Positions 1-5,368 of a DNA stretch of 5,368 bases are shown in pieces. The stretch spans positions 1 through 5,368 of the forward strand of contig DAOURU010000095.1 in assembly GCA_030627585.1 (NCBI GenBank), given 5' to 3'. The translations under genes were made by a program, and so were the position numbers. This DNA comes from Bacillota bacterium. Its GTDB lineage: Bacteria; Bacillota; DSM-12270; Thermacetogeniales; Thermacetogeniaceae. The notes under the pieces were generated by a model, which was given only the letters and a program-made list of their open reading frames with translations, had not been told where the DNA came from and made no database searches. Each line of letters starts with the position of its first letter. The stretch's first letter is position 1.

Positions 1-1727
1 AGTGAAGACCATTCGCCTTTATCCGGGTCTATAATGTATTCCTGCGTGATCGGGACGGGTTGACAGACGCCGGTGGGGTCAATTTCATAAGTGGCCTTGG
101 CATCAAGCCAACTGACAGCACCGCAAAGACCGGTACGTTCAGGTGCTACGAAGCAGATATGAGTCGGAGCGAAAGATTGGCACAGGGTACAGGTGTAGAA
201 AACATCCACAGCATCGTCGCGCAAACCTTTCAGACGCTCATCCCTCGCCCGGTACTTCGCCTGTGCCTCGGGAAGTCGCTTTTCTACCTCGGCTTGATCG
301 GTAATAAGTGTAATCTGGATCCTGTCGGCAATTGCAGCATATTCCTTCTTAAAGTAGGCATATAAAAGGGTACCCAAATCCCGCAACTTGAAGCCTTTTT
401 CGACTGCCCCTTTACTGAAACGCATCCAATTTTGATCTCGCTGACCCATGTGCCAGATTCCTTCACCGTAGTTCATGAAGTAGTGAACACGTCGCTCTAC
501 GACTGGCTCAAAATCTTCCTGGAACTTCCGCCCGTAAACTTCAACATAAATACCCAGCGGGTAGGCCTTGCCCTCTTCCATTTGGTCTACATCAGGCCCT
601 ATGATTTCGATCTTGCCATCTGTGACCTCTTCCGCAGGTGACATCTTTACCAACTCAAACGCTGATGAGCGGCCACCGCCGAACTCGACGAACATGTCGG
701 CACGGCGGATTGCCTCGCCCTCGAAGGCAGGGCCGTGAGCGACCGGAATGTCAACTTCGATTGCCGTGATCTTGATCCCCCGAACTTCAATTCCTCTTTG
801 GATCATTTCATCATAATCCGTCACGGAGAAGTACCAGTCAGGCCAGATCTCGTCTTCTTCAAGCGGCTGGTCTACTATGACGTTAAGACCGAGGAAAATA
901 CAACCAAAAGCTGCCGCAACCTTGACAACATCACGCTCACCGAGCAAAAAGCCGACAGCTAGAATCCGGTCGTGCACGTAGTTCCGGTGAAGTTCCCGCT
1001 CACCTGGGGGGTTCCCGGGGAAGATCAAGGAGGCCCGCAGACTGTAATTAGCAGCATGGACAGCTGCTGTAAAGTTCCCCAAGGGGTAGACAGGCCATGC
1101 GTCGATATCGAACTTGTATCCCTGCTCCAGCAACTGTTCGATCACTTCATCACACAGGAAGATCATAAATCCCTTCTGAACAAGCTTGTTTACGATCCTT
1201 ATCGCATCTTCCGAAGTTCGGAAACGGCCGACAAACGCCGCCTCGCCAGGGATCGTCCAGTCAACGTGCTTAATCCCCCACTTCCGGGCGAAGGGGTCTC
1301 CTATGAACCCGGTCCAGGGCGCAGGGAAAAACTCGTAACGACCGGTAGCGTACCTTACTGCTTCGATAATTTCGGCTGCATAAAGCACAGCCTCGCCCCA
1401 GAGCATTCCATTCTCAAGAGAAATTTCATAATGCACCTGATCCCGCATCCGGTTCAAAATAGGCACCAAATCACTTAATTTAGTGACTTCTTCCCCGCTG
1501 AGGGCACGAATCAAAGGTAGATAATAAGCGGTGTCTTGAAAACCTACGCTGTGGTCGGGCCCAAAATCCTTAATCGCCTTATTGAGAAGGATCTCGGCAT
1601 AACCGAGAGCCACAATAGTTCCCTCGTAGGCTTGCCTAAACAGCTTCTTCGGCTCTTTACCAGGCTCGATGGTCCCAGCAAAAATGTCCTCAAATTTTTC
1701 TCTTTCTACACGCCATGCAGTGGACAT
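1..1727 (-). CDS. acsB: Acetyl-CoA synthase catalytic subunit (CODH/ACS alpha), 3' end cut by window edge
   Basis: This subunit makes acetyl-CoA from CO, a methyl group delivered by the corrinoid protein, and CoA, at the Ni-Ni-[4Fe-4S] A-cluster in the cytoplasmic CODH/ACS complex. The frame is open for 575 codons and leaves the window without a stop. Moorella AcsB is about 729 residues, so roughly 150 C-terminal residues are missing. Landmarks seen are DTAYYLP near residue 60, WTGFIGDP and VDWTIPGEA in domain 1, YPLGNFT followed by HAANY, GPAFEGEAIR in domain 2, and NYGEGIWHMGQR. Near the 3' end, CTLCQSFAP places Cys513 and Cys516, followed by Cys525 and Cys535. These have exactly the spacing of the four A-cluster cysteines of Moorella (506, 509, 518, 528), shifted by seven residues. 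The later Cys-Gly-Cys that holds the distal nickel falls outside the window. The ATG at 1725-1727 has AAAGGAGGA seven bases upstream. The gene starts 31 bases after acsA and is surely co-transcribed with it. No frame break is visible. Confidence 0.96.
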   Translation of the reverse strand, partial: MSTAWRVEREKFEDIFAGTIEPGKEPKKLFRQAYEGTIVALGYAEILLNKAIKDFGPDHSVGFQDTAYYLPLIRALSGEEVTKLSDLVPILNRMRDQVHYEISLENGMLWGEAVLYAAEIIEAVRYATGRYEFFPAPWTGFIGDPFARKWGIKHVDWTIPGEAAFVGRFRTSEDAIRIVNKLVQKGFMIFLCDEVIEQLLEQGYKFDIDAWPVYPLGNFTAAVHAANYSLRASLIFPGNPPGERELHRNYVHDRILAVGFLLGERDVVKVAAAFGCIFLGLNVIVDQPLEEDEIWPDWYFSVTDYDEMIQRGIEVRGIKITAIEVDIPVAHGPAFEGEAIRRADMFVEFGGGRSSAFELVKMSPAEEVTDGKIEIIGPDVDQMEEGKAYPLGIYVEVYGRKFQEDFEPVVERRVHYFMNYGEGIWHMGQRDQNWMRFSKGAVEKGFKLRDLGTLLYAYFKKEYAAIADRIQITLITDQAEVEKRLPEAQAKYRARDERLKGLRDDAVDVFYTCTLCQSFAPTHICFVAPERTGLCGAVSWLDAKATYEIDPTGVCQPVPITQEYIIDPDKGEWSS

Positions 1728-1734
1728 GCTATTA

Positions 1735-1743
1735 TCCTCCTTT
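1735..1743 (-). promoter_or_regulatory. Ribosome binding site of acsB
   Basis: The minus strand reads AAAGGAGGA, a near-perfect Shine-Dalgarno, seven bases before the ATG of acsB. It lies within the 31-base acsA-acsB gap, which leaves no room for a terminator. This supports joint transcription and independent, strong translation of acsB. Confidence 0.85.
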
Positions 1744-1758
1744 CCCTATCTAAATATC

Positions 1759-3795
1759 TTAATACATTTGGCACAACGCGGCTTCGTACTGCTCCGCGGC
1801 CTTCTTGTGGACGCCGAGTTTCCAGGCACGGTAATCAAGAGAGGCCACCAATTTCTCTACTGCCACTTCTGGGTCGTTTTCCAGAATAATGTTACCCCCG
1901 GCCACATCGTGAGCAATACAATGAAGCACACTCCAGACCAAATGGCTTCCTTCTACTGGCAGCATACAACCTACGTGGGTAGGAATTCCGTGCGTCACGA
2001 CCCAAGTCCCGATGGAACCTGCTTTTTCGCTCATTGCCTCCGGCGCAGTACCCACAAACGGCACCTTCGGAACATCCACACCCAGTTCGTTAGCCATTGC
2101 GGTCCAGAGCTCGGCCGCCCGGCTATTATCCACACAGGAGCCCATGTGGAAAACTAACGGCAATTTATCAGGCAACTTGTTCTTATTTGCCTCATAGAGC
2201 CTGGCGAGAAATGCCTTCAAGCCCGCGCCTGCATATTTTTCCACACCCTCGGAGTTCATAAGGCCGTGTTTTGCAGCAGCCTGAGCCGAACAACCAGTAG
2301 CTACCATGAATACATTGTTTTCCGCCAGCCCTTTTATTATTGTGGTATGGGCGTGATCATAAGGAGACTCCAGGTTATTACAGCCACAGAGGAGGCAAAC
2401 TCCTAAAATTTCTCCATTCAAGATTGCATCTGTCAAAACACTGACCGGGTTTTCGGGATTGACTCCTGCAAACACGTCCATCAATGCCTCGAAACTGAAG
2501 CCTGCCATGACCTTGTTCTTGTACTGCGGAACCTTGACCGGCCGCCCGCTTGCTTTCCGTGCTTTAAAAGCCTCAATTGCAAGCTCAATGATTGTTTTTG
2601 AACTTTCGATGGCACGGCTTTCATCGAAGGCAAGATGGTGAGAACCGGTGATCTTCGCAATCGGCATTGTTGTTACAAGCTTCGTGTTAAAGCATTCTGC
2701 AACATTCCGCGTCGCGGGCATAATACACTGAACATCTACGACCATGACATCAATAGCACCGGTCGCCAGCGCAAGCTCCTGCCCCATAAAGCTTGTGGCA
2801 ATAGGAACACCGCTCCGCATCAGTACCTCGTTACCAGTACAACAGATCCCGGAGATCTGAATCCCCTTGGCACCGGCGGCTTTTGCAGCCTCTTCCATTT
2901 CTTTGGCTGTATCCACAACCATCTGGCTCAAAAGAGGGTTATGACCGTGCACAATAATGTTTACCTTCTCAGGGTCAATTACACCAAGGTTGGCCTCGCT
3001 CATGACCGGCTTTGGTGTTCCGAAGAGGATATCGGACAAATCTGTAGCAATCTTCATGCCTGTGTAATCTGCAAGAGCGATCTTAAGCGCGCCACAAGCT
3101 AAACTGGTGCAATCAGCGTCAACGCCGATATGGGTCCTGTGGATTCCTTCTACCACTGCCCGGTCAACAGATGTAGGAACAATATCACAATCACTATATT
3201 TAGTCCGCCGGCCCTCGGTAATAGAAGTCCAAAGGAATTTACAAGGAGTATCATCCTGTTTCCCCATGTCAGCTAAAGCCGTTTCTGCCACCTCTTTTGC
3301 AAGCTCTGTGTCCGACTTACCGTTAATGGTAATCCCCAAACGCTGCGCCACCCGCCGGAGTTTGTCAGGGTCTGCCACCTTGTAGTCAGGTGCGTGGCCT
3401 TCTGCCGCATGGAGGAGAACATGAGCAATGTGCCGCGCGTGATCAGAGTGGGCAGAGGTCCCCCCGCATACCGTCCGGATCAGATTACGCTCAACAATCA
3501 CATAATCCCTGGCCCCACAAATCCCCATACTGCCTGGCCCTTCCTCGGCTTTAATCCGGCAGGGCCCCTGGATACAAATCCGGCAGCAAATCCCCTGGTA
3601 GCCAAAGGCACATTGGGGCTGTTGGGCAGACCAACGCTCGAAAACTGTGATAATGTTGTTTTCTTTTGCGTGATCGATCATTTCCAATGCAGCTGGATCT
3701 ATTGTGCGCCTAATATTTTTGGGATCTTTTTTCCTCTCTTTCCGGGCTACCGTGTTCTTAGAATTCTGAAGAGATGTATCTCTAAACCTCGGCAT
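1759..3795 (-). CDS. acsA: Carbon monoxide dehydrogenase, Ni-Fe-S catalytic subunit of CODH/ACS (beta)
   Basis: This enzyme interconverts CO2 and CO. In the CODH/ACS complex it supplies CO through a tunnel to AcsB. The chosen start at 3793-3795 gives 678 residues beginning MPRFRD, as in Moorella AcsA (about 674). An AAGGGAGGT lies seven bases upstream. A longer in-frame reading to a GTG at 3910-3912 would add 39 residues without a good ribosome site and is rejected. All cluster ligands are present in this numbering: D-cluster Cys62 and Cys70; B-cluster Cys71, Cys74, Cys79 and Cys93; C-cluster His285 (in HGHNP), Cys319 (GICCTGNE), Cys357 (DVQCIMP), Cys472 (GCNN), Cys502 (TGCSAQAA) and Cys554 (MGSCVDN). 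The presumed acid-base residues His116 and Lys591 (in EAMSEKA) are also kept. The gene lies between its maturation factor cooC and its partner acsB, which argues for the ACS-linked form (cooS class III) and not a stand-alone CODH. Assignment to the CODH family is close to certain. Confidence 0.97.
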   Translation of the reverse strand: MPRFRDTSLQNSKNTVARKERKKDPKNIRRTIDPAALEMIDHAKENNIITVFERWSAQQPQCAFGYQGICCRICIQGPCRIKAEEGPGSMGICGARDYVIVERNLIRTVCGGTSAHSDHARHIAHVLLHAAEGHAPDYKVADPDKLRRVAQRLGITINGKSDTELAKEVAETALADMGKQDDTPCKFLWTSITEGRRTKYSDCDIVPTSVDRAVVEGIHRTHIGVDADCTSLACGALKIALADYTGMKIATDLSDILFGTPKPVMSEANLGVIDPEKVNIIVHGHNPLLSQMVVDTAKEMEEAAKAAGAKGIQISGICCTGNEVLMRSGVPIATSFMGQELALATGAIDVMVVDVQCIMPATRNVAECFNTKLVTTMPIAKITGSHHLAFDESRAIESSKTIIELAIEAFKARKASGRPVKVPQYKNKVMAGFSFEALMDVFAGVNPENPVSVLTDAILNGEILGVCLLCGCNNLESPYDHAHTTIIKGLAENNVFMVATGCSAQAAAKHGLMNSEGVEKYAGAGLKAFLARLYEANKNKLPDKLPLVFHMGSCVDNSRAAELWTAMANELGVDVPKVPFVGTAPEAMSEKAGSIGTWVVTHGIPTHVGCMLPVEGSHLVWSVLHCIAHDVAGGNIILENDPEVAVEKLVASLDYRAWKLGVHKKAAEQYEAALCQMY

Positions 3796-3802
3796 ACATT
3801 TA

Positions 3803-3811
3803 ACCTCCCTT
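3803..3811 (-). promoter_or_regulatory. Ribosome binding site that fixes the acsA start
   Basis: The minus strand reads AAGGGAGGT seven bases before the ATG at 3793-3795. The reading frame stays open upstream to a GTG at 3910-3912, so this site decides between the two starts. The shorter protein matches the N-terminus of Moorella AcsA (MPRFRD), while the longer one has no comparable ribosome site. Confidence 0.85.
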
Positions 3812-3840
3812 GATAAAAATTTAAGACTAATCACCTGTTC

Positions 3841-3861
3841 TTTCCCCGAGCCGGGACGAAA
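3841..3861 (-). other. Hairpin in the cooC-acsA intercistronic spacer
   Basis: On the minus strand TTTC, a two-base bulge (GT), and CCCG pair with CGGG and GAAA around the loop GCT, giving an eight-pair stem with one bulge. It sits in the 122-base gap between cooC and acsA, about 30 bases upstream of the acsA ribosome site. The nearest T-run (ATTTTTA) begins roughly 20 bases after the stem, too far for an ordinary intrinsic terminator. An mRNA processing or stability element is one reading and chance is another. Folding was judged by eye only. Confidence 0.35.
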
Positions 3862-3917
3862 CGCTGTCTTCTCTTTTTGCGCCTGCAAACCCTGGACTCC
3901 GGGGGCGAACACCCGTC

Positions 3918-4700
3918 TTAACTGTTTGCTCCCGCCACCCCACCCCCCTCTCTTAAAATCTGATCAAAGACCATACTCACAGATTTTAGTAAAACCTCTC
4001 CTAATCCTCCGGAATCCTCCAGCATCGCTCTTTCCCAGAGTTCTTCATCAAACTCTAGACACCCTAATATTTCTTCTTCTGTAAATTGTTCGACGAGAAA
4101 TTCCCTTTCTTTTGCCGAACGTATTTTGTTGCCTATTACTCTGATTTTGGGTACACCCATTTCTGATGACAGCTTTTGAATCACACGTGCCGTATCAACG
4201 CTTACTTTTGTAGGTTCTGTCACGATAAGCATCAGATCAACACCCCGCGCCGTGCCACGCGTTAAGTGTTCTATCCCTGCACCCATATCTAAAATAACAA
4301 CTTCCTGGTTCCCGAGGAGGAGAGAGTTGACAACAGCATGGAGGAAAGCATTTTCAGGACAGTAACAGGCCGTGCTTGCATGTTTTACGGCCCCCATACG
4401 GAGTAATTTAATCCGCCCAAGCTCAATTGCGTATTTATCAAGGATATCATCGACTTGCGGGTTTAGAATATATATACCGCCTCCCGCTCCCGTCCGCTCC
4501 GCGATTAACTCCTTCATCTCTATCAGCGGTGGTTGAGCGGCAAGCTGTTCTTCCGGTACTCCGAGTGTCGTACCAAGACTAATATCGGGGTCGGCATCGA
4601 CTGCATATACTTGGTAATCTTGTCGGGCAAAAAGTTGTGCTATTCCTGCGGCAAGAGTGGTTTTGCCTGCTCCACCCTTCCCTGTAATTGCAATTTTCAC
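3918..4700 (-). CDS. cooC: CooC-type nickel-insertion ATPase for CODH/ACS
   Basis: CooC/AcsF proteins are cytoplasmic MinD-like dimeric ATPases that help load nickel into CODH or ACS. The 260-residue product has the usual family length. It opens with the deviant P-loop GKGGAGKTT (residues 7-15, with both lysines, Lys8 and Lys13), then DADPDISLG (35-43, switch I region), a CxC at Cys112 and Cys114 (ACYCPENAF), LDMGAGIEHLTRGT (137-150, switch II), and GNKI at 190-193 (nucleotide base contact). Cys112 and Cys114 match in position the metal-binding pair known in CooC1 of Carboxydothermus, which links two monomers. The start is a GTG at 4698-4700 with AAAGGAG seven bases upstream. The gene leads the acs operon in this window and is followed by acsA after 122 bases. 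Whether it serves AcsA, AcsB or both cannot be told from the sequence. The last ten or so residues are glycine-rich and probably disordered. Confidence 0.94.
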   Translation of the reverse strand: MKIAITGKGGAGKTTLAAGIAQLFARQDYQVYAVDADPDISLGTTLGVPEEQLAAQPPLIEMKELIAERTGAGGGIYILNPQVDDILDKYAIELGRIKLLRMGAVKHASTACYCPENAFLHAVVNSLLLGNQEVVILDMGAGIEHLTRGTARGVDLMLIVTEPTKVSVDTARVIQKLSSEMGVPKIRVIGNKIRSAKEREFLVEQFTEEEILGCLEFDEELWERAMLEDSGGLGEVLLKSVSMVFDQILREGGGVAGANS

Positions 4701-4707
4701 GACAACA

Positions 4708-4714
4708 CTCCTTT
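4708..4714 (-). promoter_or_regulatory. Ribosome binding site of cooC, supporting the GTG start
   Basis: AAAGGAG on the minus strand stands seven bases before the GTG at 4698-4700. The GTG gives MKIAITGKGGAGKTT, the expected N-terminus with the P-loop at residue 7, so no earlier start is needed. Confidence 0.8.
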
Positions 4715-4804
4715 GACTACAGGTAACCGGACACCCATCTTTGGTTGCTCACCTTTTTTACCCTTTGATTTCTACTCAGAGATTCCCTCCTTTATGCCTC
4801 GTGA

Positions 4805-4810
4805 TCTATA
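4805..4810 (-). promoter_or_regulatory. Candidate -10 element for the cooC-acsA-acsB operon
   Basis: The minus strand carries TATAGA within an AT-rich stretch, about 105 bases upstream of the cooC start. A hexamer 17 bases upstream is TTATCG, a poor match to the -35 consensus, and it lies inside the direct repeats listed separately. If real, this would be an activator-dependent promoter with a leader of roughly 100 bases. The call rests on eye-matching only, and other AT-rich hexamers in the gap could serve instead. Confidence 0.25.
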
Positions 4811-4825
4811 AAAATAACTCTTCAC

Positions 4826-4857
4826 AGCGATAAAAGCGATAAAATAAAAGCGATAAA
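4826..4857. repeat. Tandem 14-base direct repeat plus a partial copy upstream of cooC
   Basis: ATAAAAGCGATAAA occurs at 4830-4843 and again, perfectly and directly adjoining, at 4844-4857. The core AGCGATAAA is found a third time at 4826-4834, so three cores start at 4826, 4835 and 4849. On the coding strand of the operon the core reads TTTATCGCT. The block lies just upstream of the candidate -10 element, where an activator or repressor could bind. I do not recognise it as the site of a known regulator. It does not resemble a CooA site. Confidence 0.7.
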
Positions 4858-4977
4858 TCTGTATCCAAGCTTCTAAAAATTACTTCTCCAAAATTTCATT
4901 AAATCCTCTTTTGCTGATACAAAATTCACTAATTTTTATTACCAATTTTTCGACCCCGATACCTTGCTTTGCCAGTG

Positions 4978-5012
4978 AAAAATTAATTCTCTTACTGAAT
5001 AAAATTAATTCT
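4978..5012. repeat. Pair of AT-rich direct repeats with 22-base period
   Basis: AAAATTAATTCT is found at 4979-4990 and 5001-5012. Looser similarity extends to the left, with GTGAA before one copy and CTGAA before the other. The 22-base period is close to two turns of the helix, which would put both copies on one face of the DNA. In such AT-rich sequence a chance repeat is possible. Confidence 0.45.
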
Positions 5013-5076
5013 ACATGAAGAGAAAATCTCCTGCTTCTCTTTAGAAAAATATTTGTTAACTGCAGCCGAAAGGTAA

Positions 5077-5104
5077 CCTGGGAAGATAAAGCAATGTTCC
5101 CCGG
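5077..5104 (-). terminator. Possible weak terminator hairpin after the UbiB-like gene
   Basis: Beginning six bases past the stop at 5110-5112, the minus strand can pair CC-GGGAA with TTCCC-GG (seven pairs, one internal mismatch) around a 12-base loop. No U-run follows directly, and the first T-run (ATTTTT) comes about 25 bases later. It may slow or end transcription of the upstream gene, but it is not a classical intrinsic terminator. Confidence 0.25.
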
Positions 5105-5109
5105 AGAGT

Positions 5110-5368
5110 CTAAGGACGGGAAGAAACCATCAAAAGAACAATAAGACAAAGGGAGAAAAAGAGAGCCAAACTTAAGATAAGCTCAGGAAGGTGAAAGTGT
5201 ACCAGGAAGGAGTAAGGGTCCAAGCGTGCCAAAAAGGACCCGGAGATAAGGAGGCTTGCCAGTATGATACTCACAGCAAGACGGTTCACGGCCTTCCGAA
5301 GTTGCCCAACGGCAAGCGGGAACTCGCGATGTGTAATTTCAAAGGAAACCTGGCCCTGATTGATTTTA
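5110..5368 (-). CDS. C-terminal end of an ABC1/AarF/UbiB-family kinase-like membrane protein (5' part outside window)
   Basis: The last 85 codons and the TAG stop (5110-5112) are in the window; the start and kinase-like core lie to the right. The visible tail begins with a short basic and polar part (QVSFEITHREF, then QLRKAVNRLA), followed by two hydrophobic segments at roughly visible residues 30-47 and 61-81, and ends VSSRP. This layout, a beta-strand-like VSFE-type segment, an amphipathic LRKAVNRLA helix and two closing membrane helices, is what I know from the C-terminus of bacterial UbiB/AarF proteins. Those are atypical kinase-fold ATPases linked to isoprenoid quinone synthesis or lipid handling at the inner face of the membrane. 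No kinase motif is visible because it would lie upstream, so the family call rests on the tail alone. Same strand as cooC, but about 410 bases away, so probably a separate transcription unit. Another two-helix membrane protein remains possible. Confidence 0.65.
   Translation of the reverse strand, partial: KINQGQVSFEITHREFPLAVGQLRKAVNRLAVSIILASLLISGSFLARLDPYSFLVHFHLPELILSLALFFSLCLIVLLMVSSRP

Larger units (their letters stand above)
4701..5109. other. AT-rich intergenic region between the UbiB-like gene and cooC
   Basis: This 409-base stretch has no convincing gene. It is clearly richer in A and T than the flanking coding DNA. It contains, in operon direction, an imperfect hairpin right after the UbiB-like stop, a pair of 22-base-spaced direct repeats, a 14-base tandem repeat, a candidate -10 element, an unused strong ribosome-site-like AAAGGAGGG at 4785-4793, and the cooC ribosome site. 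A reading frame at 4880-5149 on the minus strand overlaps the upstream gene and lacks a ribosome site, so I treat it as chance. I recognise no riboswitch or tRNA. Confidence 0.7.

Noticed and set aside
60..3813. Many plus-strand frames of 60-168 codons across the acsB and acsA region
   Set aside because: They lie opposite strongly recognised minus-strand genes, have no shared motifs or ribosome sites, and are explained as the complement of biased coding sequence.
3796..3912. 39-residue N-terminal extension of AcsA from a GTG at 3910-3912
   Set aside because: No Shine-Dalgarno precedes this GTG, the extension matches nothing I know in the family, and a strong ribosome site precedes the ATG at 3793-3795, which gives the expected MPRFRD start.
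4801..4825. GTGA / TCAC half-sites around the candidate -10, as a CRP/FNR-type operator
   Set aside because: The arms match over only four bases and are 17 bases apart. CRP/FNR-family sites have about six bases between arms, so this looks like chance.
4875..4899. Eight-codon frame (MKFWRSNF) with an AGAGGA upstream in the intergenic region
   Set aside because: Too short to judge, far from cooC, and such AT-rich DNA gives small frames by chance.
5018..5041. Inverted repeat AAGAGAA / TTCTCTT with a 10-base loop as a terminator
   Set aside because: The stem is short and AT-rich, and the following sequence is only loosely T-rich. It would not be stable enough for intrinsic termination.
4721..5078. 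The octamer AGGTAACC at 4721-4728 and 5071-5078 as a regulatory repeat
   Set aside because: Two copies of eight bases 350 bases apart, without extended similarity, are not convincing.
4880..5149. 89-residue frame on the minus strand in the gap upstream of cooC
   Set aside because: It begins inside the 3' end of the UbiB-like gene in another frame, lacks a ribosome site at its start, shows no family motif that I recognise, and crosses both the possible terminator hairpin and the direct repeats. It could be a gene remnant, but nothing supports that.

Overview
The window reads as part of the Wood-Ljungdahl (reductive acetyl-CoA) gene cluster of an anaerobic, acetogen-like or CO-using Gram-positive bacterium. 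The closest family I can recall is the Moorella / Carboxydothermus / Desulfotomaculum type of Firmicutes. This rests on the order cooC-acsA-acsB, on protein features that follow Moorella thermoacetica CODH/ACS closely, on strong Shine-Dalgarno (SD) sites before every gene start visible in the window, and on roughly balanced base composition in genes with AT-rich intergenic DNA. The exact genus cannot be fixed by eye.

All supported genes lie on the minus strand, so transcription runs from high to low coordinates. At the right edge (5110-5368) is the 3' end of a gene whose product ends in two membrane helices, best matched to the C-terminus of the ABC1/AarF/UbiB atypical kinase family. An AT-rich gap of about 410 bases (4701-5109) follows. 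It holds a possible weak terminator hairpin, two sets of direct repeats, a candidate -10 element and the cooC leader. Then come cooC (3918-4700, GTG start), a 122-base spacer with a hairpin, acsA/cooS (1759-3795, 678 residues), a 31-base spacer, and acsB (1-1727), which runs off the left edge after 575 codons.

The three enzymes form one functional unit. AcsA is the Ni-Fe-S carbon monoxide dehydrogenase that reduces CO2 to CO. AcsB is the acetyl-CoA synthase that joins this CO with a methyl group and CoA at its A-cluster. CooC is a MinD-like ATPase for nickel insertion. All metal ligands expected in the visible part of these proteins are present, so the genes look intact and functional. The remainder of the operon (corrinoid protein subunits, methyltransferase) probably lies beyond the left edge.

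I see no mobile element, CRISPR array, tRNA or rRNA, and no clearly new system. The most interesting unexplained part is the regulatory region upstream of cooC, with a perfect 14-base tandem repeat placed just upstream of a possible promoter.
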